From Branchiostoma floridae (lineage: Eukaryota; Chordata; Leptocardii; Amphioxiformes; Branchiostomatidae): DNA of 64,000 nucleotides. The stretch spans positions 8,102,447-8,166,446 of the forward strand of contig NC_049995.1 of assembly GCF_000003815.2 (NCBI RefSeq), given 5' to 3'. Below the pieces are notes generated by a model. The model was given only the letters and a program-made list of their open reading frames with translations. It was not told where the DNA came from and ran no database searches. The translations under genes and the position numbers were made by a program. Below, one piece after another: positions 25,281-36,986 of the stretch (the stretch's first letter is position 1; the number at the start of each line of letters is the position of its first letter).

Positions 25281-25485
25281 TAGCTTCCATAGCAGACTCT
25301 CTGGGTTCCTTTTTTTTCGTCTTTTTGTGGCTCATAATACACTTTTGTAGGCCATTTCTTTTTGTACTAGGTCGCTGGATAGCCGGCCCCGTAGAATCAA
25401 GCGACAAAAAGAAATGACATACAAAAGTGTATTATGAGCCAAGAAAAACGGGAAAAAGCCCCAGAGAGCCCGCTATGGAGGCTAG
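25281..25485. mobile_element. Foldback element with TAGCTTCCATAGCAG ends
   Basis: TAGCTTCCATAGCAGACTCT and CTGGG on the left are inverted on the right as CCCCAGAGAGCCCGCTATGG and AGGCTA. The inner arms GGCTCATAATACACTTTTGT and ACAAAAGTGTATTATGAGCC pair perfectly over 20 bases. Confidence 0.85.
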
Positions 25486-25874
25486 CTAGTTTCTTGAGTA
25501 AATCTCACCTTGCGGACCGTATCACATGGATGTCTAACCTTCATTTACAGTACAAACATAAGATATTAGTATAAGGTTGTTAAATATAAGCGTTTGGTAT
25601 CTGGCAAAAACTTCTGGACTCTTGTTACACTAGTTCATTCTCAAAGCGATTAAGAACATTACAAGTTTAAGTGGAAAGAAATCCTATGAGAAACAAAGTC
25701 GACTTCAAGTTTCATTAGATCAGTTTAAAATCGTATTATTGTTACAACAATGCATGCAGGATTTTGTCCTCCTTCAAAAAGTGCACAAGTGCTAGACAGG
25801 TGGTGTTTGTTTACATTGGATACCATGTAAACTTTCTGATGGTGTAACACACCAGGTTTGTAATAGCTGCATAT

Positions 25875-25985
25875 CCGGACATATTTATTTGAACCACTCA
25901 CACAGGGAAGGACCCCTACTCTTTTCGATAAGTGTGGTGGGTTCTTTTACGTGCTTGAGGTGTGGCTCTCCTCAAATATATACCA
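25875..25985 (-). mobile_element. SINE core fragment
   Basis: Shares GTGGTGGGTTCTTTTACGTG and GAGGTGTGGCTCTCCTCAAA with the fuller copy at 32105-32397. No tRNA-like head is attached. Confidence 0.55.
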
Positions 25986-26194
25986 CCATGCATGGCCATA
26001 CGAAATGGACTCTGAGCTAAACATAGTACGTAGTGGTAGAGAAGAGAGTCATATACGGTGTATTACTGCGCCTTTCTAGCTGAATACAAGACGGGGATGT
26101 GCCAGGTGTCCCGTCCGGGTGAATGATGTAAATCACCGTGTGGCTGATACGGTATCAAAGCTTCCATACGGGTGAATTGCGCAATTGCAGTGAA

Positions 26195-26480
26195 TCATGA
26201 TCACCAACTCCAGACAGAAGGATTTGTACCATCGCACACCGGGACATGCCCCTACTCTTTTTTCAAAAGATGTGGTGGGTTCTTTAACGTGCGTGGTGTG
26301 TTAAAAACACGGAACCTCCGTTTAGCGTCTTATCCGTGGGACGTCCCTATACCGAAGCTAGATACTCATTTTCACCTGAGTGAAGTGGGGAAAGTCGTGT
26401 AAAGCGTCTTTCCCAAGCGCACAAAATCGGTTCCACAGCAGGATTCGAGCTAGACATATAGTAGCTAACACGGTGACAGT
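26195..26480 (-). mobile_element. tRNA-derived SINE, degenerate
   Basis: Contains GATGTGGTGGGTTCTTTAAC, ACACGGAACCTCCGTTTAGC, CGAAGCTAGATACTCATTTT and CAAGCGCACAAAATCGG in the same order as at 32105-32397. A degenerate B-box (GGATTCGAGCTAG on the plus strand) is at about 26444-26456. Orientation is minus, with the tRNA-like head on the right. Confidence 0.6.
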
Positions 26481-27830
26481 ATTCAACTGCACTTTCCAAC
26501 ACACAAAGCAATAAATGGGGTTCAGTGCCCTCAGCAGCTTTTGTTAAGTAACGAGCAACCCACCGGTACTATGTGATCAGTGGATCAAAAGTGTATCCTA
26601 TTTTCCTTTGTGTGGGAAATTACAGTAAAACCTTGTTACAGAACTAATTCCTGCATGGAACAGGGCGTACATGCAGACGATGTAGACTTAGTGCAGTTAC
26701 TATAATTAAAGGCGTATCTCACTGTGGTATGTTGGCGGTGCCTCTACCTTCTAAATTGAATTTCTGTTACCCTTGACTTTATATTGATAATATCATAAAG
26801 TATAAGTAAAAGACAACATAACACACAACGCGTAAGAGAACTCGTTTTCATTGATGAAATTCCTTGAGCCGCAGTAAGGTCGACAACACACCGCAGCATA
26901 AGTGAGATAATATCTTATATCCTGTTCTCTATTTCTCTCTTTACACATTTGCAGAACTATTCCACAAAAGACGCTATTATCATTGTGCACAAACTTAACA
27001 ATTTATTCAGGTGTCACTCATCATTCATTTGGACCTATTTTCCGATCGATAATTTAATTCGACAAACATACTACTGCACGTGCTTTCTGCGAAATGGAAC
27101 GCAAACCAGGCCAAGGATATGCACTAGTGCTATACGGCACTATAGTAGTTTTCGCCGGAAAATATCGTTATGTTTGTGCCTGGGTTGGTGCGTGCTTTGG
27201 GGTAGTAGTTTAGCTGAAGAATGCCTCCGTAGATTGTGTTTCTATTTGACATGAAGTTAGTTCTTAATGAGACCACGAAATCGTTTTATTGGAGGCCCTT
27301 AAGTTGTGTATATTCTTGCAACATACACTTCCAAACGAGCTGGCGATACGTTCAAGTCGTTGACCTGTTTTCTTGCTAACAAAGCGCAACACGAGATGAA
27401 AGTCAAGTCACATGAGGACACGTTGTTTGTCGTCGACAATCGTACGATTTTATAATAGATGTCGTAGAATTTTCAAGACTGTGACAGAAACGACGGCCAA
27501 CAAGAATCTAAGACAACATTTTTCGTAACAAGACGACTAAACTGTACGCACGACATATGTGCGACTATCGCTAGTAGTACTGTACCATCGTGGGACGGTC
27601 GTACGGCGAAAGCCCCCGAGTCGAAATGTCTGGCACTAGATGAAGACACGTACGCATGGCACTTGAAGGACGCTTAAAAGGGTGCTGACCAAAAGAAATG
27701 TTGAAAATTACAAAATTGACATGTTTTTACACTTACTTGGAGATGAAACGGCGACATCTCAGCTTGGAGCAAGTGCGCATGCGCGTCCACTTATTCCCCT
27801 TGTTGAAGGCGTTGATTACTGCGGATGGGG
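26481..27830. other. Spacer upstream of gene A, no coding content recognised
   Basis: No exon is evident. GC content rises in the last 200 bases before the first coding exon of gene A. Confidence 0.45.
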
Positions 27831-27832
27831 CG

Positions 27833-27889
27833 TGACGTCATATGACGCATTGCGGCCGCCGCACCTCATTTGATAGTCATCTATAATAA
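27833..27889 (+). promoter_or_regulatory. Candidate core promoter of gene A: CRE and TATA-like box
   Basis: A perfect cAMP-response palindrome TGACGTCA at 27833-27840 is followed by ATGACGCA, and TATAATAA lies at 27882-27889. The start codon of gene A is 89 bases after the TATA-like box, which leaves room for a short leader starting near 27912-27918. The assignment is inferred from spacing only. Confidence 0.4.
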
Positions 27890-27977
27890 AGACTAACCAG
27901 CTAAAGATTTCATTTCAAACGTTGACTCCAGTGGATAAACACCCAGACCAACCGAGCTCCTGTCATAAGTCTGAAAA

Positions 27978-30900
27978 ATGTCGAGGTATGTTTGATTTTT
28001 TTTCTTTTCTTTTTATTCTCGTCTCTGTCAAATGTGAACGAGTGTTGTATCCCCGTGATTCTTTCTCGTGAACAAGTTGGGACCTATTTTTGGAACTAGA
28101 GATCGTAATTCACGGCTTGGGGAAGCTTACGCTGCGATCTGGCTCAGTCAGTATGTGGGCGGGAAAGGGAAGGGGGGCTCGTCTTTTTGTACGTTTTAGT
28201 AAGTTTCAAGGACTGAAGTGCAAGTCTTAGACTTCCTCTGTTCGGACTTAGTGCTGTTTTGGTGGAGGAATAGGAAATGTATGGGTAACGGTGCAAAAAT
28301 TACTGGCCACGGGGCACAGTGCACGCGTGGCGGGACATGACGGACGGGGCGGGACCAGTCGGGTGTAAGGGCCCGCCGTGCTGTCTTCAAGGTCTCCTGC
28401 CTTTTCGTAAACAGCTCGCGGGCGACTTGCGTGTAACGTTACTACTTCAGAAACCCTGAAAATTTGAGCCAGTTGAAAAAGTCTCCACCACAATAACTAC
28501 GCTGGTTGAAATTTAGTGAAATTTAGCTAAAATAAGGAGAATTATTTGTCAGGATCTTTGGCCAGCATAGGATATCTTTTGTCGGCCTAGTTTCCCACGG
28601 CCTTTTCGTAAACAGCTCGCGGGCGACTTACATGTACTACCTCAGAAAACCTGAAAAAATGGAACCGGTTGGAAAAGTTAACCCCACATAAACTACGCTG
28701 GTTAGATTTTAAAGAAATTAGCTAAAATAAGGAGAATAATTTGCCAGGGAGTTCGGCAACCACATGGTACGGTTTGCCGGCTTAGTTTCCAACGGGAAAT
28801 CTTCCCCTTGCCTCGGGCTCTCCGTCCAGGCCGAATTCTGTTAGCCATACCCCGTAGGAACATGCTGTGGGCAGCATGGTACATCCCCTTTTTCTTTCCC
28901 TTTTTCTCTTGTATATTCTTTGAAAATGTTGGCCCAAAAAAGGAAAAAAAAAAACTTTTTGTCTCTCTTGTTTAGTTTTCCTCCCTTTTTGATTTTGTTA
29001 TACCCCAACTTAAAACAGAAGGCTGGTTGTAGGCTAGAAAATGATAACTGCCACTAGGAATACCGACTCTCCAGTGAATCATTGTGTGGCCTCATCATGT
29101 AGTAGAAATTAGACAAACTGGAAAGCCAACATCATTCGGAAGTTGGCCAATTTCTGATCCCAACCACTATAGCCAACAACCCTCATTTATGATGTTTCCC
29201 CGTGTTTGGACAATTGTGACCATTTTTCAACGCTAAGAAGAAAGGTTACAGTTCGATGGAGACTATAAGCCAAACGGACAGTGTTCGTATAAAAAGCGTA
29301 AAAAATAGTTTTTTCCCCTTTTCCTTGAGAAATCTGTCAAAAGGTAGGTCGCTAAGAGAGGGGGCCGCCGTCCTTGTGGAAAAAGGGATAAAAAAGCCCA
29401 GAAAACAACCAGCCGGCTAGCCAGCAAAATAACTCTTAGCTATTCAAAATGTAATGTACACCCTCGAGACTTGGACCATCAATTTGGTTCTTGAATTGCT
29501 TTTTAATGTGAAGATATAATCCGTTTCAAAATTAACCGTAGACAAAAACGTAGATGCCTCTCTTGTTCAGTCACAAAACTGCATACGATAAAGAACATGT
29601 CTACTTGTTCCTTTTTTTTATTACTTACCAAGGAAGTAGCCTACATGAAAAGCTTCACAATTTCACATGGTTAGTTTTGTGGAACACATTTTTGACCAAC
29701 TTTGGATAACAGTGGATAACAACCCACTGTCCTTACGGTCTTAAAAATACTATTTTCACCTGACCAAACTTCGTTATCAAAAGCTTGTCCCTTGTTACAA
29801 ATGGCGAATAATTTTCGAGTGAAAGAAGTTCGAATGGGTCCATTAAGATAAGCGCAGAGTGGTCACAACCCAAGTGAAAGTGTTAAATTTACCAGATACG
29901 CACAACGATAGACACGGGGGCTTCACTTTCTCAAAAGGGAGAGTTTAGTTTACACGAGTAGACATCAAAAATTACCTATCGCAAAACTCAATCAACTATC
30001 TCAATTGTCGAAAGATTCTACAGTCACCGACTTACAAAAGCGGCAGGGCATTTAGTTAATCTCTGTTTGGTTAAGTTTTCTTTGTCACGCGTCTTTCCCC
30101 GAGCGTAGTGCTTCACTAAAATGCAAACAGGTTTTGAATTCCAACATGGCGCCATGTCGGCTGTATCGTGCGACAGTTGAATTTACTTCACAATCTACTG
30201 CAGTCCAAACTAGATTTTTATCTTTCCCGTGTTATCAACCAAGAGATCTGGGGGAATATGTTCTCAACAAATAGTCTAACTTGTAGCAAAACGGTACACG
30301 GTATGGCGTCAGGAATTTGACAGAAGATTTTTGTTCCCACAATAAGAAATCATGTTTTTATGTCATGTTTTGGGGTTGTTTTCTACTTGAAGTGATTCCC
30401 ACCCTGACTGGTAGTCAGGCACACCTACAATCACAAAGGTGTGCTAACTTAGCCGAAAGGTCACTCTTGTAATTACCGAACAAAACAACCACGCACAGCT
30501 ATTGTAGATGGACCGGTTCCCGTTGTGTTTGACGTGGGTAGTGGTTATTAGACGCAAAGCAGAGCTTTGAACAATTAGTTTTCGCCTATTAACCACCGTG
30601 GGGACGATCATTTGTAAGGTGACATCTCACTGCACTTGGGACACAAGTGCGGCACTGCGGGGTTCGTTCACTGCGGCTGTGTTATTTTCGCCATATTTTC
30701 TATAGTTCAGATATTGCGTAGTACGTAAAAGTATGAACTAGGAGACCAAAAAATACAAAAAAACGTAAGAAAATTCGTTCTTTATCTCTCTGAAACTCAT
30801 TGAGTAATCTTTCAAACCCCGCAGTCACGTACCGGTGCTCCAAGTGCAGAGAGATACCACTAGCTTGTTACAAGCCCTTTATGTTGTCTTCACTTCTTTT

Positions 30901-33900
30901 AAATGTGATAGAAGAACTCTTCCTTATTCCGAGGAAGATATTTTGTAGGATATAATTATGACTGATGAAAACATTACTGATCCACTATTAGCTTAATTAT
31001 CAATGTACAACTACGTATATACGCCCTTGAATTGTCGTCAGTTGAGTCACGAAGCCGCACCGATTCCCAGTAAAACTTCTCTCCGACAGCTGGTACAGAG
31101 TGGCACCGGCCCACCTTTTCCTGAATTGCGCAACCATGACATTCTAGATTTTAATCGAAAGGTGGGGGCACACCTGCGTATATATCTTAGTCCGTATGTG
31201 GCGCGCATGGGAGTATTTACCTCCACCAGGCTCCACAGGTCGTTGGAAAAATAATAGAAATTGGACAAACGTAAACAGGTAACATGTCAAACGAGTTAGC
31301 TGGGTCGCTAACCATACTTCTCGGTCAGCTAACTCATCTAGCATGATATGTATCTACATTTGTCCAATTTGTACTATTTTTCCCACAACCTGCAGAGCCT
31401 GGTAGAGACTAAGGGCTTCATACGCACCTCAAACGGACTTGAATATATACGCATGTGTGACCCCACCTTAAGGCTAACGTCCCATTTCCAAACCGGGGCC
31501 CGGCCGGGCTGTTTGTGGAAACGAAGAAAAGACATGTATACTTAAAAATATACACAAATAATTCCCCAACAATAACCAAAATCTACCATTTGAAAACTGA
31601 TGCAAATTGTTAGAATATGCTCTAACAGTGTAAGAATCACATATCTGTTCAGAAATTGTTCCAGATATATGAAAACATATCTTGTGCAGTTACTTCCAAA
31701 ATACATAGATATGCTTAAACATGTTCAAACTTTCATTAAGTATTGTTATATTTGAATTCATGTTTATACTTTCCTCTGGTTGGAAAACTTTCTGCTACAC
31801 AAGATTTGAATGTCTGTTGACATTATTTGCGTTGGGGATGGTTCCCGAATTTTGTTATTTTTCTATGAAAAACTCAATTAAAAACACCTCCATTTTCATA
31901 ATTTTTTCCATGATTTGGTTTGGTTTGATACAGATTTCTATTAGTGACTGATATGCCACTATTCTTCCCGTTTTTTATATGGGGGTATAAAGAAATAAAA
32001 AATGAAAATAAAGAAAACTAGACAAGAGGGACAAGACGTTTTTTCTTTGTTTTCATTTTTTTGTTAACATCATTTCAAAGAACTTACAAGAGAAGAAGGA
32101 ATGGAGTCCGGGTGATTTGTAGAGAATCACCAAGTCTGGACGGAAGGCTCGCACCGCACCATCACACGTGTGGTGGGTTCTTTAACGTGCGTGGGGTGTG
32201 GCTCTCCCCAAACACGGGACCTCCATTTAAGAGCCCTATCCGAGTGACGGCCCTAGCCTAACCGAAGCTAGGTACTCATTCTCACATGAGTGAGAAAAGA
32301 CGCGTAAAGTGCATTTCCCAAGGGCACGGCAGGAAACAGCAGTATTCGAACTCAAGACCTCTCTGTCCCGAGCCAAACACGCTGCCGCTGCGCCACGTGA
32401 TATCATATCGGTTTGTTGTAGCTGTTGATGTTTCATATGTTACTTTTTCATGTTCCAGACTGCTGTTGATCTCCCTCGTGTTGGTAGCTGCAATCTTCAC
32501 CTTTTCAGAAGCAAGGAGGAGAAAGAGTGAGTTCTTTTTTATGACTGGCATAATTATGTTTTGTCATCAGACAGCATCAGGCATGAATTATGCAAATTAT
32601 GCTCTCATTTACATCATTAATGAGAATTTTCTGCAATAGCCTTCTTTTCTTAGACTTTCATACTTTGAACAAATGCTGTCATTTAGGTAGAGAATATGAT
32701 TGACCGATGTAATCTATGTAAATGATGGCCTTATAATCATAATTAATGAGAAAGATTTATATATAATGGCCACTCAGCCCTCACAAAAGAGTTTTGTTGT
32801 TGTCGACAAACAAACATTCATCACGTGAAACATTCTCTATAAATACAGCCAGGCTAAAGGATAGAGTACAACACGACAACAACAAATGTACATTGATAGA
32901 TATAAACAATAATTTTTAACTGTCGCCATGGCAATTTTTCATCATTTCAGCCCCTTCGTGTGACAATTCGATGCCAGGCAACACAGAACGCACGTGCAAC
33001 AAAAATCTCGTCAATGGAAGGTTCCCCAAAAATACCGAGTGCACCTGGTCCTGCCTCCATGGGTGTGTACGCTCAGCTAAAAAGGGAGGGGCAAGGACAA
33101 GGACCTGCAAGGGCCGTCCAGGAGTATGGAAAAAGCTAGCAGGCAAAAAATACCAAAAAGCAAAGGGACTTCAATGTAACTGTAAGTATGACATTTTCGA
33201 ATTATTAGAACACTCTCGGAGTAACATAGCATGTTGTTCGAGTCAGTGTTCAAAACTCCTTTTTCAAGTCGACTCATTTACAAGAAGTCTAAACAGAGAG
33301 CCAATTGATTTTAACTGATACAAATAATGCATGACATTGGCTAGTGCACGAGATGTAGTTGAGCTATACGTTACTTTATTTTGGCGACGCCTCAGGGGCT
33401 AGCCTTATAGGCCACTCGTCACTGGAGATCGCTTTTCTTGGTTACAGCTAGCAATGCCCTAAAAGCATTTGTCGCTTGAAACAATCTTCATGCATACAAC
33501 CAGGCGAATGGATCCATAGGACATAAATACAACACACCTACAGCAACAATCATTAATATCATCATAAACAATAAAATCGTCGCCATAGTTTTTAATTCAT
33601 TGTCATTTTTTTTTGGCCGAAAGCGAAGATAATTTCTGACTAATGCTCTGATTCGGGTCTTGATTTGCAGGCGCCTCTTGTTCTCATGACTTCGGAAGTT
33701 TTCCCGTCTCCGGAATCGCCGGACATACTTGTGATCCAGCGGCGGCCCCGTTCCCTTTCGGTTCCCATTGCGTATTTTCCTGCCTTTCCGGGTACGCTCT
33801 TGGTGATGACCCTGAAATGCTCTGCCTAAACGGTAGATGGGTGGCTGAAAACGCTGATCCATGTACAGGTATGTACCCCTACAATCGAATGTATTGTTTT

Positions 33901-35875
33901 CGTTGGGTGTGTTTTGAAATTATGCAAATGTGAAAGTCATTTGCAAATTTTGTGCAAATGACTTTAACATTTGTATGATTATAAAGTGCATTTGTAGAAA
34001 AGCTGCTAGGAGGCCCGGGCCTCAGTTGCCTTTTAATCAACCCATAATCAATCTATAACTCAAATTTGGTGACTGTATCATACTCAGATAAAAATATGCA
34101 AAACCTGGAAGTTACGAAATACCAGTATCATAACAAGCCGCCGGAGAGCCAAAAATGTAATCCTTTGAGGTCTCATCGGGAACTAGCCACATATACTAAA
34201 CATTAACACAACTCATGTTTGTTATAGACATCAAATCGCACACCAAATGTAGCATAAACATAACAGTCTTACATTCTGAAAAACATGTATTATAAGAAAA
34301 GTTTAGGATTCTGTTAGATGTAAAGTGTTTATGTTAGCAATGGCCATTTCTTTACTATCTGTGTTGCACTGATTGTGGTAGCTCTCTGAAAGTTTGATGT
34401 GCGTTTTTTCTTTTCATTTTAGATATCGACGAGTGTGCCACTAACGATGGTGGTTGTGCCCACTCTTGCACCAACACTATCGGAAGTTTCGAATGTTCCT
34501 GTCCGGATGGCTTCATTTTGTCCGACAACAACTTAGACTGTGAACGTAAGTTGCTTCTGATTGCAGCTATTATTGTAAATCTTAGTTTGCTAATGTATAG
34601 GCAGACTTAGCACTGTTTTACTTTTTAGAAACTGTCATACACGACATCGCACTCTCGTAGACTACAGTGTTGAGTGTAAAGAGAAATGCCGTGAGTGTAC
34701 CCTTCTGTAGTAAACCCTTCTCTCAACACCCAGAAAAGGTGGAACAGAAACGTTGACTACGATGTCTAGTAAGACAGGCTCAAAAACCAAGTGTAAAGCC
34801 TATCTATTAAAGTTGGTGTATGAATAAAGCCTCTTGAACTTGGAAATGCTATCCACGCATTTCAGTAAAAAAATTACATGCTTGTCATATATATACATAC
34901 AGTATGGAATGTACTTGGCTTGTTTATCATCAACTATCATTGTAGTAAAATGGTTCAGGATATGAGATAGTACCCTGTTTGGTGGCGAGATGTTATAACA
35001 AACAGAACGTCATATGCAAACAGTTTCAAACCTGATTCAAACAGAATTCACTTTACACGATGATACTACCGACAGACACTCTCAACATTATCAACTCACA
35101 AGTTGTTTGGGCTCTTCTAAATTGATTGTGTTGAGGATAGAAGCAATATCATTAGCATGGAAACTATTGTATTCAGATATCAATACCAGGATATGACATT
35201 TACTGACATCTCTTTCTTCTCCAACCTACACAGCTGAACCGACCGGAGAAATGCCAACCGTGATGCCTACTGATGGTAAGCACAAGTTTTGTCTTTAACA
35301 GTAGAAGTCACATTTACTCGGACTACTATAGCAATACTATTCCAGTAGGCTTGCTCCCTGAGAGCGTGGCCAAAAACTACCTACACCATGTCACGCGTCA
35401 ATTCTGTAATTTGTTTGTCTTGTGAATCATGTCAGATATTTGAGAAAAGCCGGGAATATATGGTGCATCCAATGGTAGCGGTTGCATCCATATTGCCTGG
35501 CAAGGTCTAAGATTTGATGAAATTTGTGGAGTGAACAGAAAGGTAGAAAGTCGCTTCGCTACAATGCCATTTCGCAACAGTTGTCCCACTACAGAAATCG
35601 TTTCGCCATGTTTAGCATGCAATGACTTCTCTAGATATGTAAGTGGTTGCTGGGAAGCGATCTCTTATTCAATTAGTCTATTTAATTATATAAAGCAATA
35701 ACATTCAAATGTAGCGAAACGACTCCTACCATGTGGCGAAACGACTTGCCATGTAGCGAAACGTACTGCCATAGCACACTGACAATATAGCAAAGCGACC
35801 TATAGCCAAGAGAAAGTATCATATTCAAGACTTTAACAGTCAATGTTTCCGCATCTTCCAGAACCCCCTGTTTAA
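27978..35875 (+). CDS. Gene A: secreted sushi/CCP - EGF-Ca mosaic protein, complete, 7 coding exons
   Basis: Exons: 27978-27985, 32459-32526, 32951-33181, 33671-33868, 34423-34545, 35234-35275 and 35862-35875. They sum to 684 bases, 227 codons plus TAA. All introns are GT-AG; the first is phase 2 and all the others phase 1. Residues 1-21 form a signal peptide ([16 protein letters not shown], then TFSEA) followed by a basic RRRK. Residues 26-102 are a Cys-rich sushi-like module, 103-168 a CCP module, 169-208 a calcium-binding EGF, then a Pro/Thr-rich tail with [11 protein letters not shown]. There is no membrane segment, so it should be secreted. Known CCP and EGF modules mediate extracellular protein binding; the partner here is unknown. 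The 8-base first coding exon is the weakest part: I chose it because ATGTCGAG then GTATGT joins in frame to give a signal peptide. Gene B downstream is a paralogue. Confidence 0.8.
28400..28800. repeat. Tandem duplication of about 201 bp in intron 1 of gene A
   Basis: Both copies begin CCTTTTCGTAAACAGCTCGC followed by GGGCGACTT (about 28400 and 28601). They continue with CAGAAA, TAACTACGCTGGTT / TAAACTACGCTGGTT, TTAGCTAAAATAAGGAGAAT and GCCTAGTTTCC / GCTTAGTTTCC. Confidence 0.88.
28890..29010 (+). repeat. Dispersed intronic repeat, copy 1
   Basis: TCTCTTGTATATTCTTTGAA, then CTCTCTTGTTTAGTTTTCCT and GATTTTGTTATACCC. It matches 42425-42531 in the same order and 31975-32060 in inverse. No coding content. 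Confidence 0.7.
29030..31158. other. Intron 1 of gene A, unique AT-rich sequence
   Basis: No second gene, RNA or element was recognised inside this part of the intron. Confidence 0.45.
31159..31470. mobile_element. Foldback element with AAGGTGGGG ends, copy 2 of the AGGCTCCACAGGT family
   Basis: The outer arms run AAGGTGGGGGCACACCTGCG, then TATATATC on the left. On the right, GAATATATACGCATGTGTGA then CCCCACCTTA is the inverse. The inner arms AGGCTCCACAGG / GCAGAGCCTGGT and AAATTGGACAAACGTA / TACATTTGTCCAATTT also pair. At 312 bases this is the more complete copy; 18881-19105 lacks a recognisable left outer end. It lies in intron 1 of gene A. Confidence 0.85.
31472..31540. mobile_element. 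Single end of the CCCGGCCGGG foldback family
   Basis: CCATTTCCAAACCGGGGCCC followed by GGCCGGGCTGTTTGTGG matches the ends at 14815 and 21837. No matching opposite end was found downstream. It directly abuts the previous element. Confidence 0.6.
31975..32060 (-). repeat. Dispersed intronic repeat, copy 2 (inverted)
   Basis: On the minus strand it contains CCTCTTGTCTAGTTTTCTTT and a TTTATACCCCC end, matching the core and end of the copies at 28890 and 42415. Confidence 0.55.
32105..32397 (-). mobile_element. tRNA-derived SINE
   Basis: On the minus strand the element starts with a tRNA-like head. The A-box-like TGGCGCAGCGGC lies at 32384-32395 and the B-box-like GAGTTCGAATAC within 32341-32359, a normal internal RNA polymerase III promoter spacing. 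A conserved body follows, seen on the plus strand as GTGGTGGGTTCTTTAACGTG, ACACGGGACCTCCATTTAAG and AAGCTAGGTACTCATTCTCA. It ends 62 bases before gene A exon 2. Relatives lie at 20340, 25875 and 26195. Confidence 0.75.
32459..32526 (+). CDS. Gene A exon 2: signal peptide core
   Basis: Acceptor CATGTTCCAG, donor AAAGA then GTGAGT. It encodes the Leu/Val/Ala-rich hydrophobic core [20 protein letters not shown]. The frame happens to stay open upstream through a SINE to 32286, but that extension is repeat-derived and I reject it as coding. Confidence 0.8.
32951..33181 (+). CDS. Gene A exon 3: divergent sushi-like Cys-rich module
   Basis: A phase 1-1 exon of 77 codons. It carries [30 protein letters not shown] and LQCNC. 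The C-x3-C-x3-C spacing with a later C-x(4)-G-V-W resembles the second half of a sushi domain, but with extra Lys/Arg and an unusual GCVRS motif. The matching exon of gene B (47664-47873) has CECDFGCVRSSGKAVREC, so this module is shared. It is strongly basic, which could suit binding to acidic glycans (inference only). Confidence 0.75.
33671..33868 (+). CDS. Gene A exon 4: CCP/sushi module
   Basis: Exactly 198 bases, phase 1-1. It shows [27 protein letters not shown] and a final DPC, the classic second half of a CCP (G-x-x-C-x-F-x-C-x-x-G-Y, then C-x-x-G-x-W, then C). Cysteines are at residues 103, 106, 123, 136, 140, 154 and 167, more than the canonical four. Confidence 0.88.
34423..34545 (+). 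CDS. Gene A exon 5: calcium-binding EGF module
   Basis: A phase 1-1 exon of 123 bases encoding [31 protein letters not shown] and LSDNNLDC. All six cysteines are present (173, 180, 184, 193, 195, 208). The N-terminal DIDEC supplies calcium ligands, and [10 protein letters not shown] fits the Asp/Asn hydroxylation pattern C-x-[DN]-x4-[FY]-x-C. Gene B has TSP1 repeats at this position. Confidence 0.93.
35234..35275 (+). CDS. Gene A exon 6: Pro/Thr tail
   Basis: A 42-base phase 1-1 exon encoding [13 protein letters not shown]. Together with the 14-base exon 7 (EPPV then stop at 35873-35875) it forms the C terminus. The tail matches TGEVPTVLPTG of gene B, which strongly supports both exons. Confidence 0.8.
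35540..35800. repeat. Inverted and tandem short repeats (CCATGTAGCGAAACGAC) in the last intron of gene A
   Basis: GTCGCTTCGCTACAATGCC, CATTTCGC and ATCGTTTCGCC on the left face GTAGCGAAACGACTCCTACC, ATGTGGCGAAACGACTTGCC and ATGTAGCGAAACGTACTGCC on the right. It looks like a degenerate foldback element with internal 20-21 base repeats. Confidence 0.6.
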
Positions 35876-36220
35876 TGATGATACGACACCAACGATCGAA
35901 AAGACGACAAAGAAGACGATGTTATAGTCCACCTGGAAGAATGCCATAGCGACCTGTACTTCACACTAGAAGTTTGCAACCACCAGTAGGTGTTAGATAT
36001 ATACCATCGCTGCTAACACGCATGGTCTGCTTCCAACAACAAATTAGGCTCGCCTCTGAGGCGTCACCAAAATAAGAGATACCATACGTATCGTGAATTG
36101 TATATAGCTCATAGAGTTGCGCCTTAGATCCTCCAGGGAAGGGAAACTGAAGAACGATTAGACTGAAACAACCAGCCAGAGTCGATTATGTTGCATAGCG
36201 TACGAAACAAATAGGTTTCA

Positions 36221-36430
36221 GTACTTCTGACTACGCATGTGCAGCAACAGGAATTGTGGGTAATATGTCAAATATGGAGGCCCCTGAGACACAAACAAAA
36301 CAGATCCGAACGCACATTGTTTTGCAAATTGAGACACTGGTCGAGACGAGAACTGTTTACAAGTCATGGTCAGGGGCCTTAACCATTACCCACAATTCCT
36401 GTCACTGCACATGCGTAGTCTGAAAGAGCT
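36221..36430. mobile_element. Foldback element with GACTACGCATGTGCAG ends
   Basis: CTGACTACGCATGTGCAGCA then ACAGGAATTGTGGGTAAT on the left is inverted on the right as ATTACCCACAATTCCTGTCA then CTGCACATGCGTAGTCTG. GGAGGCCCCTGAGAC / GTCAGGGGCCTTAACC also pair. It lies 346 bases after the stop codon of gene A and may sit in its 3' untranslated region. Confidence 0.85.
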
Positions 36431-36986
36431 TATTATCAGATTTATATACAGTAATGAAGGACAAAATAATTGAATAGCGAATTAGCTGACTAACTGTGAA
36501 ACTAAGGATTCGGCATGAGAATATGTCTTCTGATTGCTCCCTATCCTTTTCGTCGAATTCGACTCGGCTCTATTTCAAACCAATAATATCAGAAATATCA
36601 TTAATAATCATGCATATCCCACCATATCCAACATATGCTTCCTATATCCAGCCTTAAATTGTATAGACGAATAATTATTTGACAATATGTACTTATAGGA
36701 CTCGTATTATTCATGTATTTATTGAAAAGTGCAAATTTCTAAGCTGCTAGAAAATATATATAAGATTATTTGCAACATTTGCATCTAATGTTGGCTTGCA
36801 ACAACAAAGAAATCTATATTCTTAAACAGCATTAACCAAAGAATTATTGCCTTATAAGTATATGTTATCTATTTTGTCATCTTAAAAATCTTGGTTTTAG
36901 AATAAAAAAGATATAAAAATCTTTAGTACAGTTCATGCTTCTTACAAAGTGAGTTAGCAAGCTATCTGTACCTCAGTGATACGAGC

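Noticed and set aside
32286..32639. 117-codon open frame covering gene A exon 2
   Set aside because: Its first half is SINE sequence and its last part is intron after a GTGAGT donor; only 32459-32526 is credible coding sequence. The possible alternative start is kept as a finding.
33488..33862. Minus-strand 124-codon frame
   Set aside because: It overlaps gene A exon 4, where the plus strand encodes a clear CCP module.
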